Positions 8,170 through 16,444 of a DNA stretch of 64,000 nt are shown here, piece after piece. The position numbers and the translations under genes were made by a program. Under the pieces are notes generated by a model that ran no database searches, was not told where the DNA came from, and saw only the letters and a program-made list of their open reading frames with translations. Position 1 is the first letter of the stretch, and each line of letters starts with the position of its first letter. The stretch is from Burkholderiales bacterium Ga0077547 (GTDB taxonomy: Bacteria > Pseudomonadota > Gammaproteobacteria > Burkholderiales > Burkholderiaceae_C), in the NCBI GenBank assembly GCA_001464195.1, contig LNEY01000010.1, positions 62,001 to 126,000 of the forward strand. Reading direction: 5' to 3'.

Positions 8170-10533
8170 ATGAGCGATTCCAAGCGCGGTGGCAAGGCCG
8201 CTGCGTCGTCCCGCCTTCCATCGAACTCTTGGGCCCGCAGTCTGGTCAGGGCAGTCGTCAGCGCCCTGGGGCTGATCGCGGCTGGCGCGCTGGCGGTGCT
8301 GATGCTGGTCGCACTCGCGCTGGCAGTGGCCTACCCGAACCTGCCTGAGATCGGCGGACTGACCGATTACAGGCCCAAGTTGCCGATGCGCATCTACTCC
8401 GCCGACGGCATCTTGCTGGGCGAAATCGGCGAAGAGCGGCGCAACTTCGTGCCGGCGGCGCAGATCCCGAAAGTGATGAAGGACGCCGTGCTGGCCATCG
8501 AGGATGCGCGTTTTTATCAGCACAGTGGTGTGGATTACCTCGGTGTGTTGCGCGCCGGACTGGCCAACTTTGGCGAATCGCGCAGCCAGGGCGCCTCGAC
8601 CATCACCATGCAGGTGGCGCGCAATTTCTATTTGTCCACCGAGAAGACCTTCACCCGGAAGATCTATGAAATCCTGTTGGCGCTGAAGATCGAAAGCCTG
8701 CTCAGCAAGGACCAGATCCTCGAGCTGTACATGAACCAGATCTTCCTCGGCCAGCGCGCCTACGGTTTCGCGTCGGCCAGCGAGGTGTATTTCGGCAAGC
8801 CGCTGGCCTCGGTGTCGATCGCCGAAGCGGCGATGCTGGCCGGGCTGCCCAAGGCCCCTTCGGCCTACAACCCGATCAGCAACCCGAAGCGCGCCACGAT
8901 TCGTCAGCTCTACATCATCGACCGGATGCTGGAGAACGGCTTCATCACGCCAGAGCAGCACGACGCCGCACGCACGCAGAAGCTGATCTACCGCGCACCG
9001 TCTGAAACGCCGGTGCACGGCGAGTACGCCACGGAAGCGGCCCGGCAGCTCGTCTATGCGCAGTACGGCGACGATGCCTACACCGTGGGCCTGAATGTCT
9101 ACCTGACGATCAATTCGAACGACCAGATGGCGGCCTACCGCGCACTTCGGCGCGGCATCCTCGACTACGAGCGACGGCAGTTCTACCGCGGGCCCGAGGC
9201 CTACATCGACCTGCCTGCCGATGCACAAGACATCGATACCCGCGTCGCAGAAGCCTTGACTGATCACCCGGACAACGACGAACTGAAGGCCGGCGTGGTG
9301 TTGCAAGTGAGCGCCAAGAAGCTGGTGGCGGCGCTGCAAAGCGGCGAAGCCGTCACGGTCACCGGCGACGGGCTCAAGCCCGTGATGTCGGGCCTGGGCG
9401 ACAAGGCAAATCCGAAAACGCAGATCCGCCGTGGCGCAGTGATCCGGCTGACCAAAGCCCAGAACGGCGCCTGGACCGCCACCCAGTTGCCCGACGTCGA
9501 GGGCGCCTTCGTCTCGCTCGACCCACGCACGGGGGCGATCGCCGCCATGATCGGTGGCTTCGATCAGGCCAAGTCCAAGTTCAACCATGTGACCCAGGCG
9601 TGGCGCCAGCCGGGCTCCAGCTTCAAGCCTTTCATCTACTCTGCGGCGATCGAGAAGGGCTTCTCGCCCGCGACCGTGGTGAATGACGCACCCTTGTTCT
9701 TCGACGCCGACACCACGGGCAGCCAGCCGTGGGAGCCGAAAAACTACGACGGCACGTTCGAGGGCCCGATGTCGATGCGGCGCGCACTGGCCAAGTCCAA
9801 GAACATGGTGTCCATCCGCATCCTGCAGGCCATCGGTGCACCGTATGCGCAAGAGTGGGTAACGCGCTTCGGCTTTGAGCCCAACAAGCACCCGGCCTAC
9901 CTGACGATGGCGCTCGGCGCCGGTTCGGTCACACCGCTGCAGATGGCTGGCGCTTACGGTGTGTTCGCCACGGGTGGCTACCGGGTCAATCCGTACCTGA
10001 TCAGCAAGGTGACCGACTCGCGAGGCAACCTGGTGCACCAGGTCAGGCCGCCGGTGCTCGACGAGTCAATGCGGGTGCTGAGCGCGCGCAATGCATTCAT
10101 GATGAACAGCCTGCTGCAGGAAGTGACCCGCTCGGGCACCGCTGCGCGGGCGCAAGCGATGCTCAAGCGCACCGATGTCTATGGCAAGACCGGCACCACC
10201 AACGATTCACACGATGCCTGGTTCTGCGGCTACCAGCACGAGCTGGTGGCGGTGGTGTGGATGGGCTACGACAACCCGCGCAAACTGGGTGATCGCGAAA
10301 CCGGCGGTGGTTTGTCGCTGCCGATCTGGATCGACTACATGAGCAGCGCGCTCAAGGGTCGCCCTGAGAGCGAACCTCTGCCGCCCGAGGGCGTCGTCAA
10401 CATCGGCGGCGAGTGGTACTACGAGGAATACGTGCAAGGCGGCGGCGTGAGCAGCCTGGGCCTCGAAGACAGCTTGCCGAAACCGCCTGACTCCGAAGAG
10501 CGCAAAGGCATCCTCGATCTGTTCACGCGCTGA
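8170..10533 (+). CDS. mrcA: Class A penicillin-binding protein 1A
   Basis: This bifunctional peptidoglycan synthase polymerises lipid II and cross-links stem peptides in the periplasm. The 787-residue protein has a short basic cytoplasmic tail, one transmembrane helix (about 28-54), a GT51 glycosyltransferase domain with catalytic Glu111 in AIEDARFY, an OB-like insert (about 350-430), and a transpeptidase domain with Ser483 (SSFK), Ser543 (SKN) and Lys673 (KTG). The C-terminus is short and polar. It is divergent from pilM, the usual arrangement in beta- and gammaproteobacteria (also named ponA). Start ATG follows GGAG. Confidence 0.96.
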   Translation: MSDSKRGGKAAASSRLPSNSWARSLVRAVVSALGLIAAGALAVLMLVALALAVAYPNLPEIGGLTDYRPKLPMRIYSADGILLGEIGEERRNFVPAAQIPKVMKDAVLAIEDARFYQHSGVDYLGVLRAGLANFGESRSQGASTITMQVARNFYLSTEKTFTRKIYEILLALKIESLLSKDQILELYMNQIFLGQRAYGFASASEVYFGKPLASVSIAEAAMLAGLPKAPSAYNPISNPKRATIRQLYIIDRMLENGFITPEQHDAARTQKLIYRAPSETPVHGEYATEAARQLVYAQYGDDAYTVGLNVYLTINSNDQMAAYRALRRGILDYERRQFYRGPEAYIDLPADAQDIDTRVAEALTDHPDNDELKAGVVLQVSAKKLVAALQSGEAVTVTGDGLKPVMSGLGDKANPKTQIRRGAVIRLTKAQNGAWTATQLPDVEGAFVSLDPRTGAIAAMIGGFDQAKSKFNHVTQAWRQPGSSFKPFIYSAAIEKGFSPATVVNDAPLFFDADTTGSQPWEPKNYDGTFEGPMSMRRALAKSKNMVSIRILQAIGAPYAQEWVTRFGFEPNKHPAYLTMALGAGSVTPLQMAGAYGVFATGGYRVNPYLISKVTDSRGNLVHQVRPPVLDESMRVLSARNAFMMNSLLQEVTRSGTAARAQAMLKRTDVYGKTGTTNDSHDAWFCGYQHELVAVVWMGYDNPRKLGDRETGGGLSLPIWIDYMSSALKGRPESEPLPPEGVVNIGGEWYYEEYVQGGGVSSLGLEDSLPKPPDSEERKGILDLFTR

Positions 10534-10557
10534 CGTGGCCAGCCGCGCGCACCGGGC

Positions 10558-10917
10558 TCAGCTGGCGCTGAATGTCAACGTCTTGCCACCTTGCTCACTG
10601 GCGCATTCCGACAGCACGGCATGGAACGCCCCGCCGTTGCGCGTGTCCCGCCATTCGCTGCCCACCTGCTTGAAATGAAAACCACCACGGCGCGCAGCCA
10701 GCCAGAGCTCCTGCAGCGGCGGCTGGGTGTTGACGACCATCTTGCTGCCATCGGGGAAGCTGAGTTCGAGCATGCCACCCGTGCGATTCGCATCGATGTC
10801 GATCACGTCGTTCTGCAGCCAGCGGTCGATGGTGGCCTCGATCCCGGCCAGCACGCTGCCGGCCACCTCGCGGAACTCGGCATCGGACAGCGGTGTGTGC
10901 GGGGTCGCGGCAGGCAT
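10558..10917 (-). CDS. cyaY: Iron-sulfur cluster assembly protein CyaY (bacterial frataxin)
   Basis: CyaY binds iron and modulates the IscS desulfurase during Fe-S cluster assembly. The 119-residue protein shows the frataxin fold pattern: an acidic first helix (LSDAEFREVAGSVLAGIE), the strand-turn segment IDIDANRTGGMLELSFPDGSKMV, the conserved NTQPPLQELWLAARRGGFHF and the Trp-containing SEWRDTRNGG. Length agrees with the family. It faces lptM across only 19 bp, so its promoter must lie within or across that gene start, and it converges with mrcA. Confidence 0.95.
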   Translation of the reverse strand: MPAATPHTPLSDAEFREVAGSVLAGIEATIDRWLQNDVIDIDANRTGGMLELSFPDGSKMVVNTQPPLQELWLAARRGGFHFKQVGSEWRDTRNGGAFHAVLSECASEQGGKTLTFSAS

Positions 10918-10936
10918 GGTCAGTAGAATTCAGTTG

Positions 10937-11188
10937 ATGTCGGAACAATCAGAAAGTTTAGTCCTGCGGGGATACGGGCCCGTCGCGATGGCCGCGTTGA
11001 TCACCGTGGGTTTGATGCTCTCGGGTTGTGGGCAGAAGGGTCCGCTGACGTTGGCCCCCAAAGCGAAGCCGCCTTCCGCGCTCCAGAAAGCCACCCCGCG
11101 TCCTGCCGCCACGGCACGCACGATGTCCGCCATCCCGCCTGACCCAGCTGCCTCGACCGCGCGGCCGTGGGGCAGCCCACCGCGGTGA
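10937..11188 (+). CDS. lptM: LPS translocon maturation lipoprotein LptM (YifL)
   Basis: LptM is a small outer-membrane lipoprotein that helps oxidative maturation of the LptDE LPS translocon (established in Escherichia coli). The 83-residue protein has a hydrophobic signal (about 15-29), a lipobox (LSGC, Cys31) followed by the family hallmark GQKGPL, and a Pro/Ala-rich disordered tail. The frame is open upstream to 10727, but the ATG at 10937 gives the correct lipoprotein N-terminus. It is divergent from cyaY and immediately upstream of lysA, the conserved cyaY-lptM-lysA neighbourhood. Confidence 0.9.
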   Translation: MSEQSESLVLRGYGPVAMAALITVGLMLSGCGQKGPLTLAPKAKPPSALQKATPRPAATARTMSAIPPDPAASTARPWGSPPR

Positions 11189-11196
11189 CGCCCGCC

Positions 11197-12474
11197 ATGA
11201 AGCTTCCCGGTGCACCCCAGGTGGGCTACCGCGGTGACGTGCTGATGCTCGAAGACTGCCGCGTTGCCGATCTGGCTGCGCGCTTCGGCACCCCGTTGTA
11301 TGCCTACTCGCAGAGCGCGATGCACTCAGCGCTGGCCGCCTACCAGCGCGCGCTCGTGGGACGCCAACACCTGATCTGCTACGCGGTGAAGGCGAATTCG
11401 AACCTGGCCGTGCTGCAGACCTTTGCGCGCGCCGGTTGCGGCTTCGACATCGTGTCGGCCGGCGAGCTGGCCCGCGTGCTCGCCGCCGGCGCCTCACCGT
11501 CAAAGGTGGTGTTTTCCGGCGTTGGCAAGACCCGCGCAGAGATGCGCGAGGCACTCGATGTCGGCGTGATGTGCTTCAACATCGAAAGCGAAGCGGAGCT
11601 GGAAGCGCTGTCGGCCGTCGCCACGGAGGCCGGCCGCACGGCGCGCATCAGCCTGCGCGTGAACCCTGATGTGGATGCGAAGACGCACCCCTACATCTCG
11701 ACCGGCCTGAAGGGCAACAAATTCGGCATCGCCCACGAGCGCGCCGTCGCGGTGTATGCCCGCGCCGCTGCGTTGCCGGGCATCGAGATCGTCGGCATCG
11801 ACTGCCACATCGGCTCGCAGATCACCGAGATCGACCCCTACCTCGATGCGCTGGACCGCATGCTCGACCTCGTCGAAGCGATCGAAGCCAGCGGCGTGAA
11901 ACTGCATCACCTCGACCTGGGTGGCGGCCTCGGCATCACCTACACCGACGAGCAGCCGCCCTCGGCTGGCGAGCTCATCGGCGCGCTGCTGGAGCGCATC
12001 GACGCCCGCGGGCACGGACACCGCACATTGATGTTCGAGCCCGGCCGCTCGCTGGTGGGCAACGCCGGTGTGCTGGTCACTGCGGTGCTGTACCTGAAGC
12101 CGTCGGACGACGCGGATGGCAAGCACTTCTGCATCGTCGACGCCGCGATGAACGACATGGCACGCCCGGCGATGTACGAAGCCTGGATGGGCATCGTGCC
12201 CTGCCACCTGCGCGACGGCACGCCGGTGAACTACGACGTGGTTGGCCCGGTTTGCGAGTCGGGTGACTGGCTCGGGCGCGACCGAGCGCTGGCGGTGCGG
12301 GCGGGAGACCACCTCGCGCTGCTGTCCGCCGGCGCCTACGGCATGAGCATGGCCAGCAACTACAACACCCGTGGTCGCGCGGCCGAGGTGATGGTGTCGG
12401 GCAGCAAGGCCTGGTTGGTTCGCGATCGGGAAATGCCGGCTGAGCTGTTTCGCGGCGAGCACTTGCTGCCTTAG
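11197..12474 (+). CDS. lysA: Diaminopimelate decarboxylase
   Basis: LysA decarboxylates meso-diaminopimelate to L-lysine with PLP. The 425-residue protein is a fold-III decarboxylase with PLP Lys65 in CYAVKANSN, the glycine loop HLDLGGGLGI, the phosphate-binding EPGRSLVGNAG and the C-terminal CESGDWLGRDRAL that supplies the active-site Cys. I place the start at ATG 11197 because homologues begin near LPGAP; in-frame GTGs at 11185 (overlapping the lptM stop as GTGA) and 11167 would add 4 or 10 residues. Co-transcription with lptM is likely. Confidence 0.96.
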   Translation: MKLPGAPQVGYRGDVLMLEDCRVADLAARFGTPLYAYSQSAMHSALAAYQRALVGRQHLICYAVKANSNLAVLQTFARAGCGFDIVSAGELARVLAAGASPSKVVFSGVGKTRAEMREALDVGVMCFNIESEAELEALSAVATEAGRTARISLRVNPDVDAKTHPYISTGLKGNKFGIAHERAVAVYARAAALPGIEIVGIDCHIGSQITEIDPYLDALDRMLDLVEAIEASGVKLHHLDLGGGLGITYTDEQPPSAGELIGALLERIDARGHGHRTLMFEPGRSLVGNAGVLVTAVLYLKPSDDADGKHFCIVDAAMNDMARPAMYEAWMGIVPCHLRDGTPVNYDVVGPVCESGDWLGRDRALAVRAGDHLALLSAGAYGMSMASNYNTRGRAAEVMVSGSKAWLVRDREMPAELFRGEHLLP

Positions 12475-12570
12475 TGCGTCGCATCAGGCTGTTGCATCCG
12501 TGCGCCGCGCCAGGCCTCCCGAGGGTCTGCGCCACATGTATCCTCTGTGTTTTTACTCGAGAGGCTCCAA

Positions 12571-12720
12571 ATGGCACTGGCAAAGAAGAAGCGTGTAGGC
12601 AAGAGAACCATTTCTGCCAAGCAAGTCAGAAAGACGGCCAGCGGCAGAAAGCGCCGCAAGTCCGACGGCACCCAGCCCCCGAAGGTGGTGACTCCAACTT
12701 CGACGCCAGCGGCGTCGTGA
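12571..12720 (+). CDS. Uncharacterised 49-residue, strongly basic protein
   Basis: I do not recognise this family. The ATG is preceded by a good ribosome-binding site (GAGAGG, 6 bp spacing). The product has 9 Lys and 6 Arg against one Asp, almost all within residues 5-30 (it opens ALAKKKRVGKR and includes GRKRRK at 25-30), and an uncharged Pro/Thr/Ala tail. There is no hydrophobic segment. The composition resembles small nucleic-acid-binding or ribosome-associated proteins, or the basic tail of histone-H1-like proteins, but this is inference. It stands alone between lysA and the HiPIP gene. Its short length is the main reason for caution. Confidence 0.55.
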   Translation: MALAKKKRVGKRTISAKQVRKTASGRKRRKSDGTQPPKVVTPTSTPAAS

Positions 12721-12919
12721 CGGCTCGGGCAAGTACATCGCGTCAGGCAGCAGTCCTTCGGCTCGAACGCTGGATTGCTCGACGTCATCTGCCAGCGCAC
12801 TCCGCCATCGACTGAATCTGACGCCTGCCGGCGTGGGGCTGGTCGATGGTCCACAATCCATCGTGGTGTACGTCAAGCGATCACGAAATCCACCCCCCCA
12901 CCGGACGCAAAGGCAGCCC

Positions 12920-13354
12920 ATGAATTCACGTCGTCACTTCATCGCCATCCTGCCTTTCGCGGGCCTGTCCGTTCTGTCTGCTTGCGGCGACAAGGCCGCG
13001 CCCACAGCGGCTGCTCCTGCACCAACACCTGCACCTGAACCTGCGCCGACCCAGGCCGTCGCTCCGGCACCGGAGCCGGCCGCGGCACCAGTCGCAACGC
13101 CGACGCCCGCCCCGCCGCCGGCAGACACCACCGCGGGCCCGATGGTCGACCCGACCGAGGCCACCGCCGTCGCGCTGGGCTACGTGGCTGTCGCAACGAC
13201 CACGAAGAACCCCAAGCATGCCGTTGGCGCGGAATGCGCTAATTGCGCGCTGTTCGCCGGCAAGCCTGGCGACGCCGCGGGGCCTTGTCCGCTGTACCCC
13301 GGCAAACAGGTCGCAGCGGCTGGTTGGTGCACGGCCTACCAGAAGAAGGCCTGA
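12920..13354 (+). CDS. High-potential iron-sulfur protein (HiPIP) with lipoprotein anchor
   Basis: HiPIPs are periplasmic one-electron carriers with a [4Fe-4S] cluster cycling 3+/2+. The C-terminal part (about 75-144) has the four cluster cysteines (Cys106, 109, 123, 137; spacing C-x2-C-x13-C-x13-C) and the family ending GWCTAYQKK. The N-terminus is unusual: SRRHF, a hydrophobic stretch and a lipobox (LSAC, Cys22), then about 50 residues of Pro/Ala/Thr repeats. This looks like a twin-arginine-type signal ending in a lipid anchor with a long flexible tether. I chose ATG 12920 because it gives this signal; the frame is open upstream to 12833. The gene is alone, with a roughly 200-bp leader region. 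Confidence 0.88.
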   Translation: MNSRRHFIAILPFAGLSVLSACGDKAAPTAAAPAPTPAPEPAPTQAVAPAPEPAAAPVATPTPAPPPADTTAGPMVDPTEATAVALGYVAVATTTKNPKHAVGAECANCALFAGKPGDAAGPCPLYPGKQVAAAGWCTAYQKKA

Positions 13355-13531
13355 GCGCTCGGCCCCCTGTCAGCATGGCGCTGGCGGCATCGTTTCCAGT
13401 CGTGATCGATCGCATGGCCGGTTGGGGCCGGCAGCGTGAGTTCAATCTGCGGTGAAGCCGGCAGGGCCTCACACCGAAGGCGGCCAGACGTACGAGAGCG
13501 AACCATCCGGGCTATCGCGCCGACGTCAGGT

Positions 13532-14542
13532 TCACGGCAACCGCCCTTCTTCCACCGCATGACAGGCTACTTTTGTGGTGCCGAACGACGTCAATTCAGG
13601 CCGTTCGACGCGACAGCGCTCGTTCGCGTGCGGGCAGCGCGGATGGAAGCTGCAGCCGGTGGGCGGCTGCAGTGGATTCGGGAGGTCGCCCTGCACTGGC
13701 TGCCGCACCCGACCACTCATGGCCACATCGGGAATCGCATCGAACAGCATCCGGGTGTAGGGATGCAGAGGCCTTGAGAACAGCGTGCGGCGGTCTGCCA
13801 GTTCGACGATGCGGCCCAGCACCATCACACCGACCTGATCGGCCACATGCCGCACCACCGCAAGGTTGTGCGAAATGAACAGATACGTCAGACCGTGACG
13901 CTGCTGGATGTCCTGCATCAGGTTCAGCACCTGCGCCTGCACCGACACATCTAGCGCCGAGGTGGGCTCGTCGCAGACCAGAAACTCCGGATTCGACGCC
14001 AGCGCGCGTGCAATCGAAATGCGCTGGCGCTGACCGCCGGAAAACTGGTGCGGCAGCTTGGCGGCATCGTTGGCTGACAGGCCGACCGAGGCCAGCAGCT
14101 CGGCCACGCGCTCGCGCAGCGCAGCACGGCCCGACAGCAAGCCATGCTCGACCAGTGGTTCAGCCACGATGTCGGTCACGCTCCAGCGCGGGTTCAGGCT
14201 CGCATACGGGTCCTGAAAGATCATCTGCAGGCGTCTGCGCAGCGCATCGGCTTGGCCGGAGGCGAAAGCCTGCGTCATGTCGATGCCGTCGAGGTGCAAC
14301 TGGCCCGAGGTGGGCGTGTGCAAGCCGACCAGCAGGCGCGCCACCGTGCTCTTGCCACAGCCTGATTCGCCCACCAAGCCCAGCGTCTGACCACGCGGGA
14401 TGCTGAAGCTGACGCCATCGACCGCGTGCACGAACTGTGGCGCACGGCGCTCGATCACACGGGCCAGCCACGGAGCGGACACATCGAAGGTCTTGCGGAG
14501 GTCACGCACCTCGACCAGCGATGAAGTCATGGGCGTCGTCAT
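13532..14542 (-). CDS. Peptide/oligopeptide ABC transporter ATP-binding protein (DppF/OppF type)
   Basis: This is the second of two ATPases that drive a dipeptide/oligopeptide/nickel-type importer. The 336-residue protein has Walker [11 protein letters not shown]-loop [10 protein letters not shown], signature [10 protein letters not shown], Walker [13 protein letters not shown] and the C-terminal oligopeptide_HPY domain with a cysteine cluster ([15 protein letters not shown]) typical of Opp/Dpp ATPases. I use ATG 14542, which overlaps the preceding ATPase stop as ATGA, rather than the upstream start at 14572. It is the last gene of the ABC cluster. No obvious terminator follows in 13355-13531. 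Confidence 0.9.
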   Translation of the reverse strand: MTTPMTSSLVEVRDLRKTFDVSAPWLARVIERRAPQFVHAVDGVSFSIPRGQTLGLVGESGCGKSTVARLLVGLHTPTSGQLHLDGIDMTQAFASGQADALRRRLQMIFQDPYASLNPRWSVTDIVAEPLVEHGLLSGRAALRERVAELLASVGLSANDAAKLPHQFSGGQRQRISIARALASNPEFLVCDEPTSALDVSVQAQVLNLMQDIQQRHGLTYLFISHNLAVVRHVADQVGVMVLGRIVELADRRTLFSRPLHPYTRMLFDAIPDVAMSGRVRQPVQGDLPNPLQPPTGCSFHPRCPHANERCRVERPELTSFGTTKVACHAVEEGRLP

Positions 14543-15513
14543 CGCGGCGACCCCACCTCGTGCAACCAGCACGCCGCACGCCGGGCGCCTGCGGGCATCA
14601 GTTCGGGCCGCTCGCTGCGGCAGCGCGCCCAGGCTTGCGGGCAGCGCGGGTGGAACGCACAGCCATCGGGGATTTCGCCGAGGCGCGGCATCGCGCCCTC
14701 GATCTGCACCAGCCGTTGGCGCTCGCCGCTCATCGACGGGATCGCGCCCATCAGCCCCGCGGTGTAGGGGTGCGCTGCGGTGTGGATCAACTCGCGCACC
14801 GGCCCGATCTCGACGATGCGCCCGGCATACATCACCGCCACGCGGTCGCAGGCTTCGGCGATCACGCCCATGTCGTGCGTGACCAGCATGACGGCCATGC
14901 CGCGGTCACGGCACAGCCGCTTCAACAGAGCGATCACCTGCGCCTGCACCGAGACATCGAGCGCGGTGGTTGGCTCGTCCGCGATCAGCAGGCGCGGCCC
15001 GGCGGCGAGCGCCAGCGCGATGACCACCCGCTGCCGCATGCCGCCCGAAAACTGGTGCGGGTACTGGCCCAGGCGTTGCGCCGCGCTGCTGATGCCCGTC
15101 TCTTCGAGCAGGCTCACCGCGCGAGCCACCGCCTCGGCCTCGCTCAGCGGCAGGTGGGTGCGTATGGTCTCGACGAGCTGGTGGCCGATCGTGCGCAGCG
15201 GGTTCAGCGCCGTCATCGGGTCCTGAAAGATGCTGCCGATCTGCCGACCGCGCAGCTGGCGCACCGCGTCGTCGGTCAGCGTGTCGATGCGCTGGCCGCC
15301 GTAGACGATGCGGCCACCGCTGATGCGGCCCGGCGGCTGCAGCAGGCCGATGATCGCCGCGCCGGTCAGCGACTTGCCAGCACCGGATTCACCCACGATG
15401 CCCAGCACCTCGCCCGGCGCGATGCTGAACGACACCTCGGACAGCGCACGCAGGCGGCCGTAGCGCGTGGTGAACTCGACACAGAGGCGATCAACTTCGA
15501 GCAAGGGCTGCAT
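14539..15513 (-). CDS. Peptide/oligopeptide ABC transporter ATP-binding protein (DppD/OppD type)
   Basis: First ATPase of the importer, 324 residues. It carries Walker [11 protein letters not shown]-loop [10 protein letters not shown], signature [10 protein letters not shown], Walker [13 protein letters not shown] and an HPY tail with cysteines ([15 protein letters not shown]) that may bind an Fe-S cluster or metal in this family. The start ATG lies 1 bp after the permease stop and its own stop overlaps the next ATPase, so all five ABC genes are probably translated together. Confidence 0.9.
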   Translation of the reverse strand: MQPLLEVDRLCVEFTTRYGRLRALSEVSFSIAPGEVLGIVGESGAGKSLTGAAIIGLLQPPGRISGGRIVYGGQRIDTLTDDAVRQLRGRQIGSIFQDPMTALNPLRTIGHQLVETIRTHLPLSEAEAVARAVSLLEETGISSAAQRLGQYPHQFSGGMRQRVVIALALAAGPRLLIADEPTTALDVSVQAQVIALLKRLCRDRGMAVMLVTHDMGVIAEACDRVAVMYAGRIVEIGPVRELIHTAAHPYTAGLMGAIPSMSGERQRLVQIEGAMPRLGEIPDGCAFHPRCPQAWARCRSERPELMPAGARRAACWLHEVGSPR

Positions 15514-15514
15514 G

Positions 15515-16444
15515 TCAGCGCGAACCGGGGTTCAGTGCATCCCGCAGCCAGTCACCCAGCAGGTTCACGCTGAGGGCGATCAGCACCAGCATCCCACCGG
15601 GAAACACCGTGATCCACCAATCCCCCGAGAACAAGAGATCGTTGCCCACTCGAATCAGCGTGCCGAGGGAGGGCGAGGTCGGCGGCACGCCCACACCGAG
15701 GAAGGACAGGGTCGCTTCGATCACGATGGCGGTGGCCACTTGCAAGGTGGCCAGCACCATCACCGGCCCCATCACGTTGGGCAGCACATGGCGCCGCATG
15801 ATGCGCAGCGGCGCCACGCCGATGACGCGGGCCGCCTGTACGTACTCCTTCTGCCGCTCGACCATTGCGCTGCCACGCACCGTACGCGCGTACGGCACCC
15901 AGCCCGTCAGCGAGATCGCCAGGATCAACACCGCATACGCCAGCGCGTCGTGCGACTGTGGAAACAGCGCACGGCCGATGCCATCGATCAGCAGCGCGAC
16001 CAGGATCGCGGGGAACGACAGCATGACGTCGCACACCCGCATCAGGAACCCATCGGTCTTGCCACCCACATAGCCCGACAGCAGGCCCAGCGCGACACCG
16101 ACCACCATCGACAGCAGCACCGACGCGAATCCCACCAGCAAGGAGATGCGGGCGCCGTACATCAGCGCCGACAGGATGTCGCGGCCCTGGTCGTCGGTGC
16201 CCAGCAGGTAGGTGGCGCGGCCCTCGGGCAGCCAAGCTGGTGGCAGCCGCGAGTCGGCCAGCTCCAGCGTGGCCAGGTCGAACGGGTGGTGCGGCGCCAG
16301 CACGTTCGCGAAGGTCGCGCTGACGATGCAGATCAGTGCGATCGCAGCCGCCGCCATCGCGGTGGGCGAATGGGTGAAGCTGTGCCACAGGTTGCCCGCA
16401 AAGAAGCGGCGCAGCACGCCGGGTGATGCAACGGTGTCGCTCAC
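15515..16444 (-). CDS. Peptide-type ABC transporter permease (DppC/OppC type)
   Basis: One of the two membrane subunits of the importer. The protein (309 residues from the GTG at 16444) has the OppC N-terminal domain with a first helix (about 27-50), a long periplasmic loop with LLGTDDQGRDI, then five more helices and the EAA ATPase-docking loop around EYVQAARVIGVAPLRIMRRHVLPN. The GTG at 16444 overlaps the stop of the binding-protein gene (GTGA), which favours it over the GTG at 16459. Family assignment is firm; the substrate is unknown. Confidence 0.9.
   Translation of the reverse strand: MSDTVASPGVLRRFFAGNLWHSFTHSPTAMAAAAIALICIVSATFANVLAPHHPFDLATLELADSRLPPAWLPEGRATYLLGTDDQGRDILSALMYGARISLLVGFASVLLSMVVGVALGLLSGYVGGKTDGFLMRVCDVMLSFPAILVALLIDGIGRALFPQSHDALAYAVLILAISLTGWVPYARTVRGSAMVERQKEYVQAARVIGVAPLRIMRRHVLPNVMGPVMVLATLQVATAIVIEATLSFLGVGVPPTSPSLGTLIRVGNDLLFSGDWWITVFPGGMLVLIALSVNLLGDWLRDALNPGSR

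Noticed and set aside
8050..10038. 662-codon minus-strand frame opposite mrcA
   Set aside because: It overlaps a complete PBP1A gene and lacks family features.
12471..12921. Minus-strand small genes opposite the 49-residue gene (frames of 122-127 codons)
   Set aside because: No ribosome-binding site or recognisable composition; they overlap the end of lysA and each other.
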